Shown in pieces: positions 16,156 to 24,946 of a DNA stretch of 35,881 bases. Origin of the DNA: Alphaproteobacteria bacterium (GTDB lineage: Bacteria; Pseudomonadota; Alphaproteobacteria; Reyranellales; Reyranellaceae). A program made the position numbers and the translations under genes. Under the pieces are notes generated by a model, which had not been told where the DNA came from, ran no database searches, and saw only the letters and a list, made by a program, of their open reading frames with translations. Every line of letters starts with the position of its first letter. Position 1 is the first letter of the stretch. The stretch covers positions 1 to 35,881 of the forward strand of contig JAFKFK010000048.1 of the NCBI GenBank assembly GCA_017307275.1. Direction: 5' to 3'.

Positions 16156-17054
16156 TGGACTCCAACTGGGACGATCTGCGCGTTTTCCTGGCTCTAGCGC
16201 GCGAAGGCACGCTCACCACGGCGGCCAAGGCGCTGGGCGTCAGCCATCCCACCGTGTCGCGTCGGGTTGCCGTGCTGGAAAGGCAGATCGGCGCCCGCCT
16301 GTTCGAGCGGCTGCCGGATCGCTTCGTGCCGACCAGCGCCGGGGAGGAGCTGCTGGCCGATACCCAGGCGATGGAGAAGGCCGCCCATTCGATCCACCGC
16401 CGCAGCGCCGGCCTCAGCGACACGGTAAGTGGCACGGTGCGGCTTTCGGCAGGCGAGGCGATGGCGGCCTTGATCGCGCGCCACCTCGCCGAGCTGCGCG
16501 GAAAGCTGAAGCAGATCGAGTTCGAGGTGGTGGCAAGCCACACGCTCGCCAACCTGTCGCGCCGCGAAGCCGATCTCCTGATTCGCGAGCAGGTCCCGGA
16601 GCTGGGCGGCATCGTGGCACGCAAGCTCGGTCGCGTTGCGTACGCGATCTACGCCGCTCGAGACTTCCCCGTCGGACGCCTCGCCAAGGGCGATCCCATG
16701 GCGGGCCTCCTCGACCAGCCGTGGCTCGGCTTCGACGAGGATCACGGTTACTTTCCCGGCCAGTCCTGGCTGCACGAGCGCCTGGGCAATCGGCGCTTGG
16801 TGGTGCGGGTCAACAACTGGCTGGTGCTGCAGGACGCAGTGCGCGCCGGCGCCGGCCTCTCCGTGCTGCCCTGCTACCTTGGCGATCCCGATCCCGCCCT
16901 GAAGCGGCTGGGCGGCGTCATTACGGATGTGTTCGCTGACCAGTGGCTGTTGGTCCATCGCGATCTGCGCGCGCTGCCGCGGGTGCGCGCCGTGATGGAC
17001 GCCGTCATCGACCTGTTCCAGCGCGAACGGCCGCTGCTCGAAGGCCGGACCTAG
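16155..17054 (+). CDS. LysR-family transcriptional regulator
   Basis: 299 residues from the ATG at 16155; upstream in-frame codons have no family similarity. N-terminal winged helix-turn-helix: W-D-D-L-R-V-F-L-A-L-A-R-E-G-T-L-T-T-A-A, L-G-V-S-H-P-T-V-S-R-R-V, L-E-R-Q-I-G-A-R-L-F-E-R. The effector-binding domain follows from about residue 90, with G-A-G-L-S-V-L-P-C-Y-L-G near 235. Divergent from the fused ABC exporter operon, which it probably controls together with itself. The inducer is unknown. Confidence 0.93.
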   Translation: MDSNWDDLRVFLALAREGTLTTAAKALGVSHPTVSRRVAVLERQIGARLFERLPDRFVPTSAGEELLADTQAMEKAAHSIHRRSAGLSDTVSGTVRLSAGEAMAALIARHLAELRGKLKQIEFEVVASHTLANLSRREADLLIREQVPELGGIVARKLGRVAYAIYAARDFPVGRLAKGDPMAGLLDQPWLGFDEDHGYFPGQSWLHERLGNRRLVVRVNNWLVLQDAVRAGAGLSVLPCYLGDPDPALKRLGGVITDVFADQWLLVHRDLRALPRVRAVMDAVIDLFQRERPLLEGRT

Positions 17055-17187
17055 CGCACGCACCGCAGCGCGAGCCTACCTGGGCGAGTCTACTCGTATC
17101 GTGGAAGGCGGTACGCGATCGACCTTCTTTTCGCTGCCGATACCCGACAAGCTTTCGAACGATCTCAACCATGGGAGTGAATCGTCC

Positions 17188-18411
17188 GTGAGTATGAATA
17201 GGCGTAGTTTCGTAGGCGGTGCGTCAGCGTTAGCAGGATTTGCCGGCACCAAGGCAGCATTCGCGCAGAAGAAGTATTCCGACGGTGTCACCGACACCGA
17301 GATCAAGCTCGGCCACACCGGACCCTATAGCGGCCCGGCTTCGGCCTACGGCACCATCGGCAAGGGCATCGAAGCCTATTGGAAGATGGTCAACGACCAG
17401 GGCGGCATCAACGGCCGCAAGGTCAACTTCATCACCTACGATGACGGCTTCTCGCCGCCGAAGACGGTTGAGATGGTGCGCAGGCTCGTCGAGAACGACA
17501 AGGTTTTCGCGACCTTCCAGACGCTCGGCACGGCGTGCAACACCGCCATCCACAAGTTCATGAATCAGAAGAAGGTGCCGCAGCTCTTCGTCAGCACCGG
17601 CGCGTCGAAGTGGGGCAATCCCAAGCAGTATCCCTGGACCATCGGCTGGCAGCCCGACTACGTCACCGAAAGCGCCATCTATGCCAAGCACATCCTCGAC
17701 AAGCACAAGGGCGAGAAGATCGGCATCCTCTGGCTCAACGACGACTCCGGCAAGGATTACGTCTCGGGCTTCATGAAGGGTCTCGGGAAGGAGAACGAGA
17801 AGCTGGTCGTCTCCAACGTGAGCTACGAGGTCACGGATCCCACCGTCGAAAGCCAGATCATCCAGCTCAAGAGCTCCGGCGCCACGGTCTTCTTCTGCCA
17901 TGCCACGCCCAAGCATGCGTCGCAGGCGATCCGCAAGGCGGCGGACATCGGCTGGAAGCCGGCCTTCTATCTCGTCAACGTATCGATCTCGGTCGATTCG
18001 GTGCTGAAGCCCGCGGGCTTCGAGAACTGCCAGGGCATCATCACGGCGGCCTACTACAAGGATCCGACGGATCCACAGTGGGCCAAGACGCCGGACTTCG
18101 TGCAATGGAAGGCCTTCATGGACAAGTACATGCCGGGGGCCAACCAGAGCGATGCCTTCTACACCTACGCCTATGCCGTCGCGGCAACGATGCAGGAAGT
18201 GCTGAAGCGCTGCGGCAACGAACTGACGCGCGAGAACCTGATGAAGCAGGTCGCCAGCATGAAGGATGTCGATATCCCGCTGTTGTTGCCAGGCATCAAG
18301 CTCAACACCAGCGCGACGGACTTCTATCCCATCCAGTCGATGCAGTTGCAGCGCTTTGAGGGCGATACCTGGAAGCTGTTCGGCAACGTGATCACCAGCG
18401 ACGCCGGCTGA
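17188..18411 (+). CDS. Tat-exported ABC substrate-binding protein (branched-chain amino acid/HAAT type)
   Basis: 407 residues from a GTG at 17188, chosen because GGAG lies ten bases upstream; the ATG at 17194 is possible. The twin-arginine motif N-R-R-S-F-V-G-G is followed by an Ala/Gly segment ending A-A-F-A-Q. The mature start T-D-T-E-I-K-L-G-H-T-G-P-Y-S-G-P-A-S-A-Y-G and the G-x-N-G-R-K-V motif class it with LivJ/urea/aromatic-acid periplasmic binding proteins. No permease or ATPase genes are adjacent, so it must work with components encoded elsewhere. The ligand is unknown. Convergent with the TauD-type gene. Confidence 0.92.
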   Translation: MSMNRRSFVGGASALAGFAGTKAAFAQKKYSDGVTDTEIKLGHTGPYSGPASAYGTIGKGIEAYWKMVNDQGGINGRKVNFITYDDGFSPPKTVEMVRRLVENDKVFATFQTLGTACNTAIHKFMNQKKVPQLFVSTGASKWGNPKQYPWTIGWQPDYVTESAIYAKHILDKHKGEKIGILWLNDDSGKDYVSGFMKGLGKENEKLVVSNVSYEVTDPTVESQIIQLKSSGATVFFCHATPKHASQAIRKAADIGWKPAFYLVNVSISVDSVLKPAGFENCQGIITAAYYKDPTDPQWAKTPDFVQWKAFMDKYMPGANQSDAFYTYAYAVAATMQEVLKRCGNELTRENLMKQVASMKDVDIPLLLPGIKLNTSATDFYPIQSMQLQRFEGDTWKLFGNVITSDAG

Positions 18412-18481
18412 GCGACGCCGCGTTCATCTACCCGCTGCGACGGCCTCGATGTCGTCGCGGCATGGACGAAGGCAACTTCGG

Positions 18482-19567
18482 CTAACCCGCGACCTGCCGG
18501 ATACCGCCGCGCGGGCGGCCGGCTTCGATTTCCTGCCACAGGACTTCGTGGCCCTTGGGCAGGGGCCGGTTGTTGCGCATGGTCAGCCAGAGCCGCATCA
18601 GCATGCGGTCGTTGCCGCTCGCGGCATTGTCCTCGAACGGCGTGCGCCCGTGATAGGTGACGTGGCTGTTGATCAACTGCAGGTCGCCCGGCTCCAGGGT
18701 CATCTCGAAGCAAAGCTCCTCGGCCGTCTGCATCAGCAGATCGATCGCTTCACGCTGGGCGTCGGTGAGCTTGGGCACGTTGGGTGCGAGCTGTGCGGCC
18801 TCGATGAAGGTCAACGAATAGTGCGAAGTGAACTTGCCGTCGCGCAGCCCGAAGATCGGCAGCGGATAGGCGGTCTCCTTGGTCGTCCCCTCGCCGTCCT
18901 TGGTCGTGCCTTCCTCGCCGAAGCGGCTGCGCCAGTAGTCCTGGAACAGCACTTCGAGCAGGTCCGGCCGGCGCTCGAGGATGGCGTTGTGAATCGCCGG
19001 CGTGCTGGCGAGCTTGCTGACGCCACCGGCCAGCGCCTGACGCACGCAGAGCAGACCGACCACGTCGGTGCGGTCGGTATGGAAGCGCAGGCCGCCATTG
19101 GTCAGGGTGCGGGCGTAGGAGGAGAGGAAGGTCGTGCCCTTATCGTCCTTGGTTTCGCCGTAGGTCCGGCCGACATGCGCGCCCTCGTCGCGGATGAGGC
19201 GCATCAGCTCGCCAGAGCGATTCTGGAAGACGGGCGTGCCGATATGCGTGCCGATGGCGTAGTAGAGCCGGCGCAGGTCCTCTTCGCTGTAGCGATCGAC
19301 CGGAAAGCCGCGCAGCTTGACGATGCCGCAGCCATTCTCGAGCTCGTCGGCGATATCGTCCCACAGTTCGTCCAGGCTGGGCAGCCAGACATCCCCGGAG
19401 CTGATTTCCGACCACTCCAGGCCGCGCAGTCCCTTGAGCGCAGCATCGAATTCCTCGCCAACCTCGGGCGGCAGGTCGCGGATCCAGCGCCTGGAATCCT
19501 TGATGTCCTTGCCGTGCCAAACGGAAGGACCTGTGAGGGGGGTGCGATTGTTAGCAGGGGTGCTCAT
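18482..19567 (-). CDS. TauD/TfdA-family Fe(II)/2-oxoglutarate dioxygenase
   Basis: 361 residues from the ATG at 19567. Iron ligands seen: H163-x-D165 (R-F-H-T-D) and distal His306 (H-V-T-Y-H-G-R), with Arg325 a candidate for 2-oxoglutarate binding. Residues 80-88, C-G-I-V-K-L-R-G-F, match the family's N-terminal strand. An insertion at about 218-231 contains a short repeat E-G-T-T-K-D-G / E-G-T-T-K-E, encoded by an imperfect tandem DNA duplication (18876-18920). The substrate is unknown; relatives act on taurine, 2,4-D, carnitine precursors and others. Cytoplasmic. It lies 44 bases after the GNAT gene on the same strand. Confidence 0.92.
   Translation of the reverse strand: MSTPANNRTPLTGPSVWHGKDIKDSRRWIRDLPPEVGEEFDAALKGLRGLEWSEISSGDVWLPSLDELWDDIADELENGCGIVKLRGFPVDRYSEEDLRRLYYAIGTHIGTPVFQNRSGELMRLIRDEGAHVGRTYGETKDDKGTTFLSSYARTLTNGGLRFHTDRTDVVGLLCVRQALAGGVSKLASTPAIHNAILERRPDLLEVLFQDYWRSRFGEEGTTKDGEGTTKETAYPLPIFGLRDGKFTSHYSLTFIEAAQLAPNVPKLTDAQREAIDLLMQTAEELCFEMTLEPGDLQLINSHVTYHGRTPFEDNAASGNDRMLMRLWLTMRNNRPLPKGHEVLWQEIEAGRPRGGIRQVAG
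18876..18920. repeat. Imperfect tandem duplication inside the TauD-type gene
   Basis: A 21-base unit beginning TCCTTGGTCGT (18876-18896) is followed at once by a 24-base variant (18897-18920) with the same start and the same end TCGCCG. It keeps the reading frame and adds a hydrophilic repeat to a likely surface loop. Confidence 0.75.
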
Positions 19568-19611
19568 GGGAGCGATTTTATCCTCCCCGACCCCGGGCTC
19601 GCGCAAGAGGT

Positions 19612-20091
19612 TTAGACTAGAGATTTACGCATGTTGATCGACGTCGGATGGTCGAAGCCGGGATGCGCCTCGCGCGAGATTTCGCGGTAACCGAGCGACT
19701 GGAAGAGGCGCTGATTGTCGGTGAGAACGACGCGGACGCCGAGACGGATACCGGGCAGGTCGCGTCGCCGGGCTTCGGCTTCCACGGCGTCGATCAGCCG
19801 TCGCGCGAGCCCCGTACCGCGCGCCGCCGGCAGCACGGCGAGCCGGCCGAAATAGAGGTCGCCCTCCAACTCGTGGATCATCACGCAACCCACCATCTCA
19901 CCGTTTCGCTCCGCGACGATGGCGCCGGCGCCTTTGGCCAGCTCCACTGCGATGGCTTCCGCGGTTTCCCCGAACGCCCCGGATTCCGGAATCAACTTGC
20001 CGCGATACTGTTCGAAGGCCGCGGCGATGGTGGCCGCGATCTCTGCCGCATCGGCGCGAACTGCAGCGCGCAGGACAAGAATGTCGCTCAT
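19612..20091 (-). CDS. GNAT-family N-acetyltransferase
   Basis: 159 residues from the ATG at 20091; a longer open frame upstream is only the antisense of the alcohol dehydrogenase gene. Seen: L-R-A-A-V-R-A-D-A-A-E-I at the start, Y-F-G-R-L-A-V-L-P-A-A-R-G-T-G-L-A-R-R-L (strand 4 plus the acetyl-CoA pyrophosphate loop R-x-x-G-x-A), and a terminal N-Q-R-L-F-Q-S-L-G-Y. The acceptor substrate is unknown. Divergent from the iron alcohol dehydrogenase gene across 48 bases. Confidence 0.9.
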   Translation of the reverse strand: MSDILVLRAAVRADAAEIAATIAAAFEQYRGKLIPESGAFGETAEAIAVELAKGAGAIVAERNGEMVGCVMIHELEGDLYFGRLAVLPAARGTGLARRLIDAVEAEARRRDLPGIRLGVRVVLTDNQRLFQSLGYREISREAHPGFDHPTSINMRKSLV

Positions 20092-20139
20092 CCGCTTCTT
20101 CTCGCGTAGGCTCGCGGCAAAATCGAGAGGGAATAACGG

Positions 20140-21288
20140 ATGGCCTTGATCACCTACCTGACGCGCATTCAGTTCGACTTCGGCGCGCTGAAGCTGCTGG
20201 ACGCCGAGTTGCAACTCCTCGGCGTCCGCCGGCCGCTGGTCGTCACCGACAAGGGAGTCATTTCGGCGGGGCTGTGGGCCAAGGTGAAAGATCAGCTTCC
20301 GGGCAACATGCCGCTCACCATCTACGACGGCACGCCGGAAAACCCGACCGAAGCGGCGATGCGCGATGCGCTCAAGATCTACAAGGACGAAGGCTGCGAC
20401 GGCATCATCGCCATCGGCGGTGGATCGCCGATGGATCTCGCCAAGGCAGTCGCCCTGATGGCGACCCATCCCGGCACCTCGCTGCAGCCCTATTCCTTCG
20501 TCGAAGGCGGGGCGGGCAAGATCACGGCAGCCGTGGCGCCGATCGTGGCTATTCCCACGACCTCGGGCACTGGCAGCGAAGTGAGCCGCGGCGGTGTCAT
20601 CATCATGGATTCCGGCCGCAAGCTCGCCATCGGCAGCCCGTACCTCATTCCGAGGCTGGCACTGATCGATCCGGAACTTACCTTGAGCCTGCCGCCGCAT
20701 CTCACGGCAGGCACAGGCATGGATGCCTTCACGCACAACATCGAATGCTTCCTGGCAAACGTCTTCAATCCGCCGGCCGATTCGATCGCGCTCGATGGTC
20801 TGGAGAAGGCGTGGAAGTACGTCGAGCGCGCGACCAAGGACGGGCAGGACCGCGAGGCGCGCTACAACATGGCGATGGCTGCGATGGAAGGCGCGATGGT
20901 CTTCCAGAAGGGGCTGGGCGCGGTGCATGCGCTCAGCCATCCGACGGGTGGCCTCAAGGGCCACCGGCTGCACCACGGCACCTTGAACGCAATCTACCTG
21001 CCGGCGGTGCTGCGCTTCAACGAGCCTGCAGTGGGCGAGAAGTTCAAGAAGGTGGCCCAGGTCATGGGCCTGCCCGAGCGCGAGGGCAACGCCGAAGGCG
21101 TGGCGAACGCGGTCGCCGGGCTCAACGAACGGCTGGGCATTCCCAAGGGCCTGGGCGCCATGGGACTGGCGCAGGGCGAGGTCGAGAAGATTGCCGACGG
21201 CGCGATGGGCGATCATTGCCATCTCTCGACGCCGCGCCAGCCGACCAAGGCGCAATATGTCGAATTGATCGAGCAGAGCTGGGGCTAG
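20140..21288 (+). CDS. Iron-containing alcohol dehydrogenase
   Basis: 382 residues, the normal length of the group III family. NAD site G-G-G-S-P-M-D near residue 94; P-T-T-S-G-T-G-S-E-V near 145. Iron ligands are Asp and His in G-M-D-A-F-T-H-N-I-E and the His residues of H-A-L-S-H-P-T-G-G and L-H-H-G-T-L-N-A. It oxidises an alcohol or reduces an aldehyde in the cytoplasm. The next gene, an SDR, starts 11 bases after its stop, so the two probably handle successive oxidations. The substrate is not predictable from sequence alone. Confidence 0.93.
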   Translation: MALITYLTRIQFDFGALKLLDAELQLLGVRRPLVVTDKGVISAGLWAKVKDQLPGNMPLTIYDGTPENPTEAAMRDALKIYKDEGCDGIIAIGGGSPMDLAKAVALMATHPGTSLQPYSFVEGGAGKITAAVAPIVAIPTTSGTGSEVSRGGVIIMDSGRKLAIGSPYLIPRLALIDPELTLSLPPHLTAGTGMDAFTHNIECFLANVFNPPADSIALDGLEKAWKYVERATKDGQDREARYNMAMAAMEGAMVFQKGLGAVHALSHPTGGLKGHRLHHGTLNAIYLPAVLRFNEPAVGEKFKKVAQVMGLPEREGNAEGVANAVAGLNERLGIPKGLGAMGLAQGEVEKIADGAMGDHCHLSTPRQPTKAQYVELIEQSWG

Positions 21289-21299
21289 CGGGGACCGAC

Positions 21300-22079
21300 A
21301 TGAAAGTCAAAGGCAAGGTCTGCGTCGTTACCGGCGCTGCGGGTGGCATCGGTGAGGCGATTGCGCGGCGCTATGCGCAGGAAGGCGCCAAGGGAGTCGT
21401 CGTGGCCGACATGGATGCCGGCCGCCTCGACAAGGTTGCCAAGGACATCGGCGCGCTGGCCGTGGCGGGCGATATCGGCAAGGAAGCCGAGGTGAAGCGT
21501 TTGATCGCCGAAGCCGAGAAGAAGTTCGGCGAGGTCGATGTCTTCTTCTCCAATGCCGGCATCGGCCGCGGCGGTCACGAGGATGCGACGGACAAGGACT
21601 GGGCCGATTCGTGGGCAATCCACGTGATGGCGCACGTCTATGCCGCGCGGGCGCTGGTGCCGCAGATGTTGAAGCGCGGCGAGGGCTACCTGCTCAACAC
21701 CGCGAGCGCCGCCGGCTTGCTGGCCTCGATGGGCTCCGCGCCCTATGGCGTCACCAAGCATGCCGGCGTGGCGCTGGCGGAGCATCTTTCCATCCAGTAC
21801 GGCGATCGCGGCATTCGCGTCTCGGTCCTGTGTCCGCAGGCTGTCGACACCAACATGCTGCGCATGGCGGGCGCCACGGCTGCGTCGGTCGACGGCGTGC
21901 TCAACACCGAAGCCGTCGCGCAGAGCGTGATCGACGCAATGGATGAGGAGCGCTTCCTGATCCTGCCGCATGCCGAAGTGAAGGATTACATGGCACGCAA
22001 GCTCGATCGCGACCGCTGGTTGCGCGGCATGCGCCGCCTGCGCGACAAGACCGGCGAGGGCCAGGGCAAGCGTGCCTGA
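21300..22079 (+). CDS. Short-chain dehydrogenase/reductase
   Basis: 259 residues from the ATG at 21300, with GGGGAC just upstream; the same frame is open far upstream only as a shadow of the alcohol dehydrogenase gene. Cofactor motif T-G-A-A-G-G-I-G near residue 12; N-A-G near 88; catalytic Ser in N-T-A-S-A-A-G and Y-G-V-T-K (Y-x-x-x-K). The residue after the second strand is Asp (V-V-A-D-M-D), which favours NAD(H). In an operon with the iron alcohol dehydrogenase. Confidence 0.93.
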   Translation: MKVKGKVCVVTGAAGGIGEAIARRYAQEGAKGVVVADMDAGRLDKVAKDIGALAVAGDIGKEAEVKRLIAEAEKKFGEVDVFFSNAGIGRGGHEDATDKDWADSWAIHVMAHVYAARALVPQMLKRGEGYLLNTASAAGLLASMGSAPYGVTKHAGVALAEHLSIQYGDRGIRVSVLCPQAVDTNMLRMAGATAASVDGVLNTEAVAQSVIDAMDEERFLILPHAEVKDYMARKLDRDRWLRGMRRLRDKTGEGQGKRA

Positions 22080-22234
22080 AGCTTCATAGCTGTTGACCAT
22101 GTGCGGCAGATCGTCGAAGGTCCACGCCGCATGAAACGACTGGCGACACTTCGACTTACGTGCTGACCCGCCGCTCCTGAGGAGCCGCAGGTCTGTTGCT
22201 GTTTGTCCGCCCCTCGCTTCGAAGTTGTTGTTTC

Positions 22235-22999
22235 ATGCTCCCGTATATTCAGTCGTTGTTCGCCGAGACCGGCCTGTGGACCGCCATCGGCGTTACCCTC
22301 ATTGCCGGTCTGATGCGTGGCTTTGCCGGGTTCGGCTCAGCCATGCTGATGGCGCCGATCTTCGCGATCCTGTTCGGCTCGGCCGAGATGGTCGTGACCG
22401 TGGTCGCCATCGAACTCGTGGTCTCGCTGCAGCTCTTTCCGCAGGTCCGCAAGCATGCTGACTGGAAGGTGCTGACGCCCATGAGCATCGCCGCCTGTGC
22501 CGCCATGCCGCTCGGCGTCTGGCTGCTGGCGAGCGTCGACAAGAACACGATCGTGACGGCGGTCTCGGCCGTCATCGTGGCCTTCGTCATCCTGATGTGG
22601 ACGGGCTGGAAATATCACGGCAAGCGCTCGACCGTGGCGACGGTGATCGTGGGCTCCCTGTCGGGCGCGATGATGGCCACGACCAGCGTTGGCGGCCCGC
22701 CGGTGCTGCTCTATCTGCTCTCCGGCAAGGACCCGCCCGAGGTCAATCGCGCCAACATCGTCACTTATTACTTCCTCACGCAGTTCCTGTTGATCGTCAT
22801 CGTGCTGGCAACGGGCGTAGCGGGCGTAGATGCGCTGGTGCGGGCGGTCGTGTTGTTTCCGGTCATGGCGCTGGGGGCCTGGGCGGGCGGGCGGTTGTTC
22901 CACGGCCTCGCCAGCGAGCGGCTATACCGCAACGTGGCGCTCGGCATGCTGTTCGCGACCGGCCTTTTCGGCCTTCTCCGGCATTGGCTGATCGGCTGA
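22235..22999 (+). CDS. TauE/SafE-family membrane permease
   Basis: 254 residues from the ATG at 22235 (M-L-P-Y-I-Q-S-L-F). About eight hydrophobic segments in two halves, with the family glycine motifs L-M-R-G-F-A-G-F-G-S-A-M in the first half and T-S-V-G-G-P-P-V-L-L-Y-L in the second. These inner-membrane proteins are proposed exporters of sulfite, sulfoacetate or other small anions. No sulfur-oxidation gene is adjacent, so the substrate is open. The 155 bases upstream show nothing recognisable. Confidence 0.92.
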   Translation: MLPYIQSLFAETGLWTAIGVTLIAGLMRGFAGFGSAMLMAPIFAILFGSAEMVVTVVAIELVVSLQLFPQVRKHADWKVLTPMSIAACAAMPLGVWLLASVDKNTIVTAVSAVIVAFVILMWTGWKYHGKRSTVATVIVGSLSGAMMATTSVGGPPVLLYLLSGKDPPEVNRANIVTYYFLTQFLLIVIVLATGVAGVDALVRAVVLFPVMALGAWAGGRLFHGLASERLYRNVALGMLFATGLFGLLRHWLIG

Positions 23000-23048
23000 A
23001 ACGCCGGGGCAGTCCGTGTATGATGGGCTCCTTCCTTTGGAGACTCCC

Positions 23049-23348
23049 ATGCGTGTGATCGCCTCATTAGCCGGTGTTGCCCTTGTCGCGGGCTTGACGA
23101 TGAGCTTGTCGACCGTTGCACGGGCCGACGACCTCTTGCGCGAATGCATGGTCACGGCCTCTCAGAAGACGTGTGAATGTATTATTGCGCGCATCCCGGC
23201 AGATCAGCGGGAGAACGCCATCCTGGGCTTGCGCAAGTCGAACCAGTCGGTGAGCGTCAGCGGCAATCTGCTGAACCCGTCGAACCTGTCGCCTCAGGAG
23301 ATGCAAGGCCTCAACGCCGTCGTCGCGGCCCAAGCCTATTGTATGTAG
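23049..23348 (+). CDS. Small secreted hypothetical protein
   Basis: 99 residues from the ATG at 23049, with GGAG seven bases upstream. Signal peptide M-R-V-I-A-S-L-A-G-V-A-L-V-A-G, with likely cleavage after V-A-R-A. The mature part of about 75 residues has four Cys (C-M-V, K-T-C-E-C and a penultimate C-terminal Cys), suggesting two disulfides in the periplasm. I do not recognise a family. It stands alone between the permease and the anti-sigma gene, convergent with the latter. Confidence 0.75.
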   Translation: MRVIASLAGVALVAGLTMSLSTVARADDLLRECMVTASQKTCECIIARIPADQRENAILGLRKSNQSVSVSGNLLNPSNLSPQEMQGLNAVVAAQAYCM

Positions 23349-23426
23349 GCTGGCTTCGCCGCGGACTTGCGGCCGATCTTGGCATCGATCGGAAGTCGCC
23401 TGTCGCCTTCCGCGGGTTGCCTGCCG

Positions 23427-24152
23427 TCATAGCGTCCGGGCGGTCGTTCCCTTGTAGAGGATCGGTCCGGTCGGACGGCCGGTCGGCGAACCACCCGCAG
23501 GTTCGAGCGTGATCTCGAAGAGCTGATCGGCGGTCGTGCCTGGTAGCTTCTCGAGATCGAGCTGGGTTGCCTTCGCTCGCGAAAGCAAGCCGACCGAGCG
23601 AGGGCCGATCTCCCTGTTCCATAGTGTCCACACCTGAAGCGCGCGACCGTCCGGGACGTTCATGTCGACCAGCGGGATCATCTCGACGCGGCCGTCGGCA
23701 AAGGCGTTCACGACCGCGCCGGCCTGCCGGGTCGCGTCGTCGATCAGGATCGCCACGTAGATTGGTTTGCGTGCTGCCACCTGCTGCGCATGTTGCAGGG
23801 TCATCGCGGCAACGACGGCCAACAGGATGGCCGTAACCGCGCTGCCCAACGTTGCGATCCGCAGCGCAGCGATGCTTCTCCAGAAGCGGCCGATCATGCC
23901 GACAGCAGGAGCCTGTGCGATGGGTGCTTCCTTGGAGAGGCTGCTTTCGATCCGCTGCCAGAGATCGCCTGCTGGCGCGACTTCCTCGGCGGTGTCGTCG
24001 AGCTGGGAAAACCGGGCACGCCATGTTTCGACCTGGCGCGCGAAGTCAGCGTCGGAAGCGATCCGGCGTTCGGCATCGGCGCGGGCTTCGGCGTCGAGCA
24101 AGCCCATGACGTACTCGGCGGCGAGGGGACTGTCGTCGCGGTCTGGCGTCAT
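23427..24152 (-). CDS. Anti-sigma factor, RskA-like
   Basis: 241 residues from the ATG at 24152, which overlaps the sigma-factor stop as ATGA; a GTG three codons upstream is less likely. The N-terminal helical anti-sigma domain (E-Y-V-M-G-L-L-D-A-E-A-R-A-D-A-E-R-R, D-F-A-R-Q-V-E-T-W) is typical of RskA-type factors. One transmembrane helix at about 97-119. The periplasmic RskA domain has V-W-T-L-W-N-R-E and F-E-I-T-L-E-P-A-G-G-S-P-T-G-x-P-T-G-P-I-L-Y-K-G. It should hold the ECF sigma factor at the membrane until a periplasmic signal triggers proteolysis. Confidence 0.92.
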   Translation of the reverse strand: MTPDRDDSPLAAEYVMGLLDAEARADAERRIASDADFARQVETWRARFSQLDDTAEEVAPAGDLWQRIESSLSKEAPIAQAPAVGMIGRFWRSIAALRIATLGSAVTAILLAVVAAMTLQHAQQVAARKPIYVAILIDDATRQAGAVVNAFADGRVEMIPLVDMNVPDGRALQVWTLWNREIGPRSVGLLSRAKATQLDLEKLPGTTADQLFEITLEPAGGSPTGRPTGPILYKGTTARTL

Positions 24153-24718
24153 CCCATGCACTCCTGCAGGGAGCGAAGACCGCGCCGAACCCAGCTCTTG
24201 ATGGTGCCAAGTGGCACGCCGAGCCGCCCGGCGAGCTCGCCGTGGCTGAAGCCGTGGGCGTAGGCCAGGACGATGGCGCTGCGCCTGCCGGTGTCGAGCT
24301 GCTGGAGGCAGCGACGTAGCGCGCTCGTTTCAGGCAGCCTCGAAATCGCCGCGCCAAGATCGGGTTCGTGGCTCTCGTCGAGCGTGTCGGCGTCGAAGCG
24401 CTGCTCGTTGCGAAGGACCGTCAGGGCCTGGTTACGGACGATTGCGAACAGCCAGGCGCGCGCAGTCCCTCGGGCCGGATCGAAGCCGTGCGCACCACGC
24501 CAGACGCGCAGGAAGGCCTCGTGCGTTGCCTCTTCGGCAAGATCCCTGCGACGCAGGATGCGCATCGCCACGCCCACCATCCGGGCAGCTTCGCGGTCAT
24601 AGATCACCCGCAACGCAAGCCGGTCGCCGCAGGCGCACCTTACAATGGCGGCGGAAATCTCGGCCTCTGCAGCCGAAAGACGGCTGGTTTCGTCCTGAGA
24701 CGCCGGCTCTGCCGTCAT
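24149..24718 (-). CDS. ECF-type RNA polymerase sigma factor
   Basis: 189 residues. Region 2: L-R-V-I-Y-D-R-E-A, then D-L-A-E-E-A-T-H-E-A-F-L-R-V-W and A-R-A-W-L-F-A-I-V-R-N-Q-A. Region 4: R-R-S-A-I-V-L-A-Y-A-H-G-F-S-H-G-E-L-A with the helix-turn-helix L-G-V-P-L-G-T-I-K-S-W-V-R-R-G. The SigK/RskA-like pairing is shown by the overlapping anti-sigma gene downstream. It is divergent from the DUF4394 gene, a likely regulon member. ECF factors of this type usually activate their own operon. Confidence 0.94.
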   Translation of the reverse strand: MTAEPASQDETSRLSAAEAEISAAIVRCACGDRLALRVIYDREAARMVGVAMRILRRRDLAEEATHEAFLRVWRGAHGFDPARGTARAWLFAIVRNQALTVLRNEQRFDADTLDESHEPDLGAAISRLPETSALRRCLQQLDTGRRSAIVLAYAHGFSHGELAGRLGVPLGTIKSWVRRGLRSLQECMG

Positions 24719-24946
24719 CGACCGCCTGCCGCGTCCGACCTGTGCCGATCATCCTCCGCCATCCGCCTTGCCTCCAAACCCATCCGAAGACCATGTCCCC
24801 GATTGCTATACGGATGGAGGTACCCGTTCGGATGCATCGCTCCGGTGAGAAAGAGAGATTTTTTCCCAGTCTGCATCCAAAGCCGTTTCCCGGTCGGTAG
24901 CCGGAGCATGACCCGCTGCTGGGTCTGCAACGAACCGGGAGTGATG
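24719..24946. other. Divergent intergenic region between ECF sigma and DUF4394 genes
   Basis: 228 bases without a gene. It should hold the promoters of both units. CCATCC occurs at 24759 and 24780, the second running into CCGAAG. This resembles SigK-type -35/-10 elements, but the 19-base spacing is longer than I would expect, so I do not call a promoter. Confidence 0.4.

Noticed and set aside
13516..16197. 893-codon plus-strand frame
   Set aside because: Its content is a shadow of the ABC exporter on the other strand; no domain is recognisable.
24759..24789. SigK-like promoter CCATCC-N19-CCGAAG
   Set aside because: The spacing is too long and CCATCC-like words recur in the region; not separable from chance.
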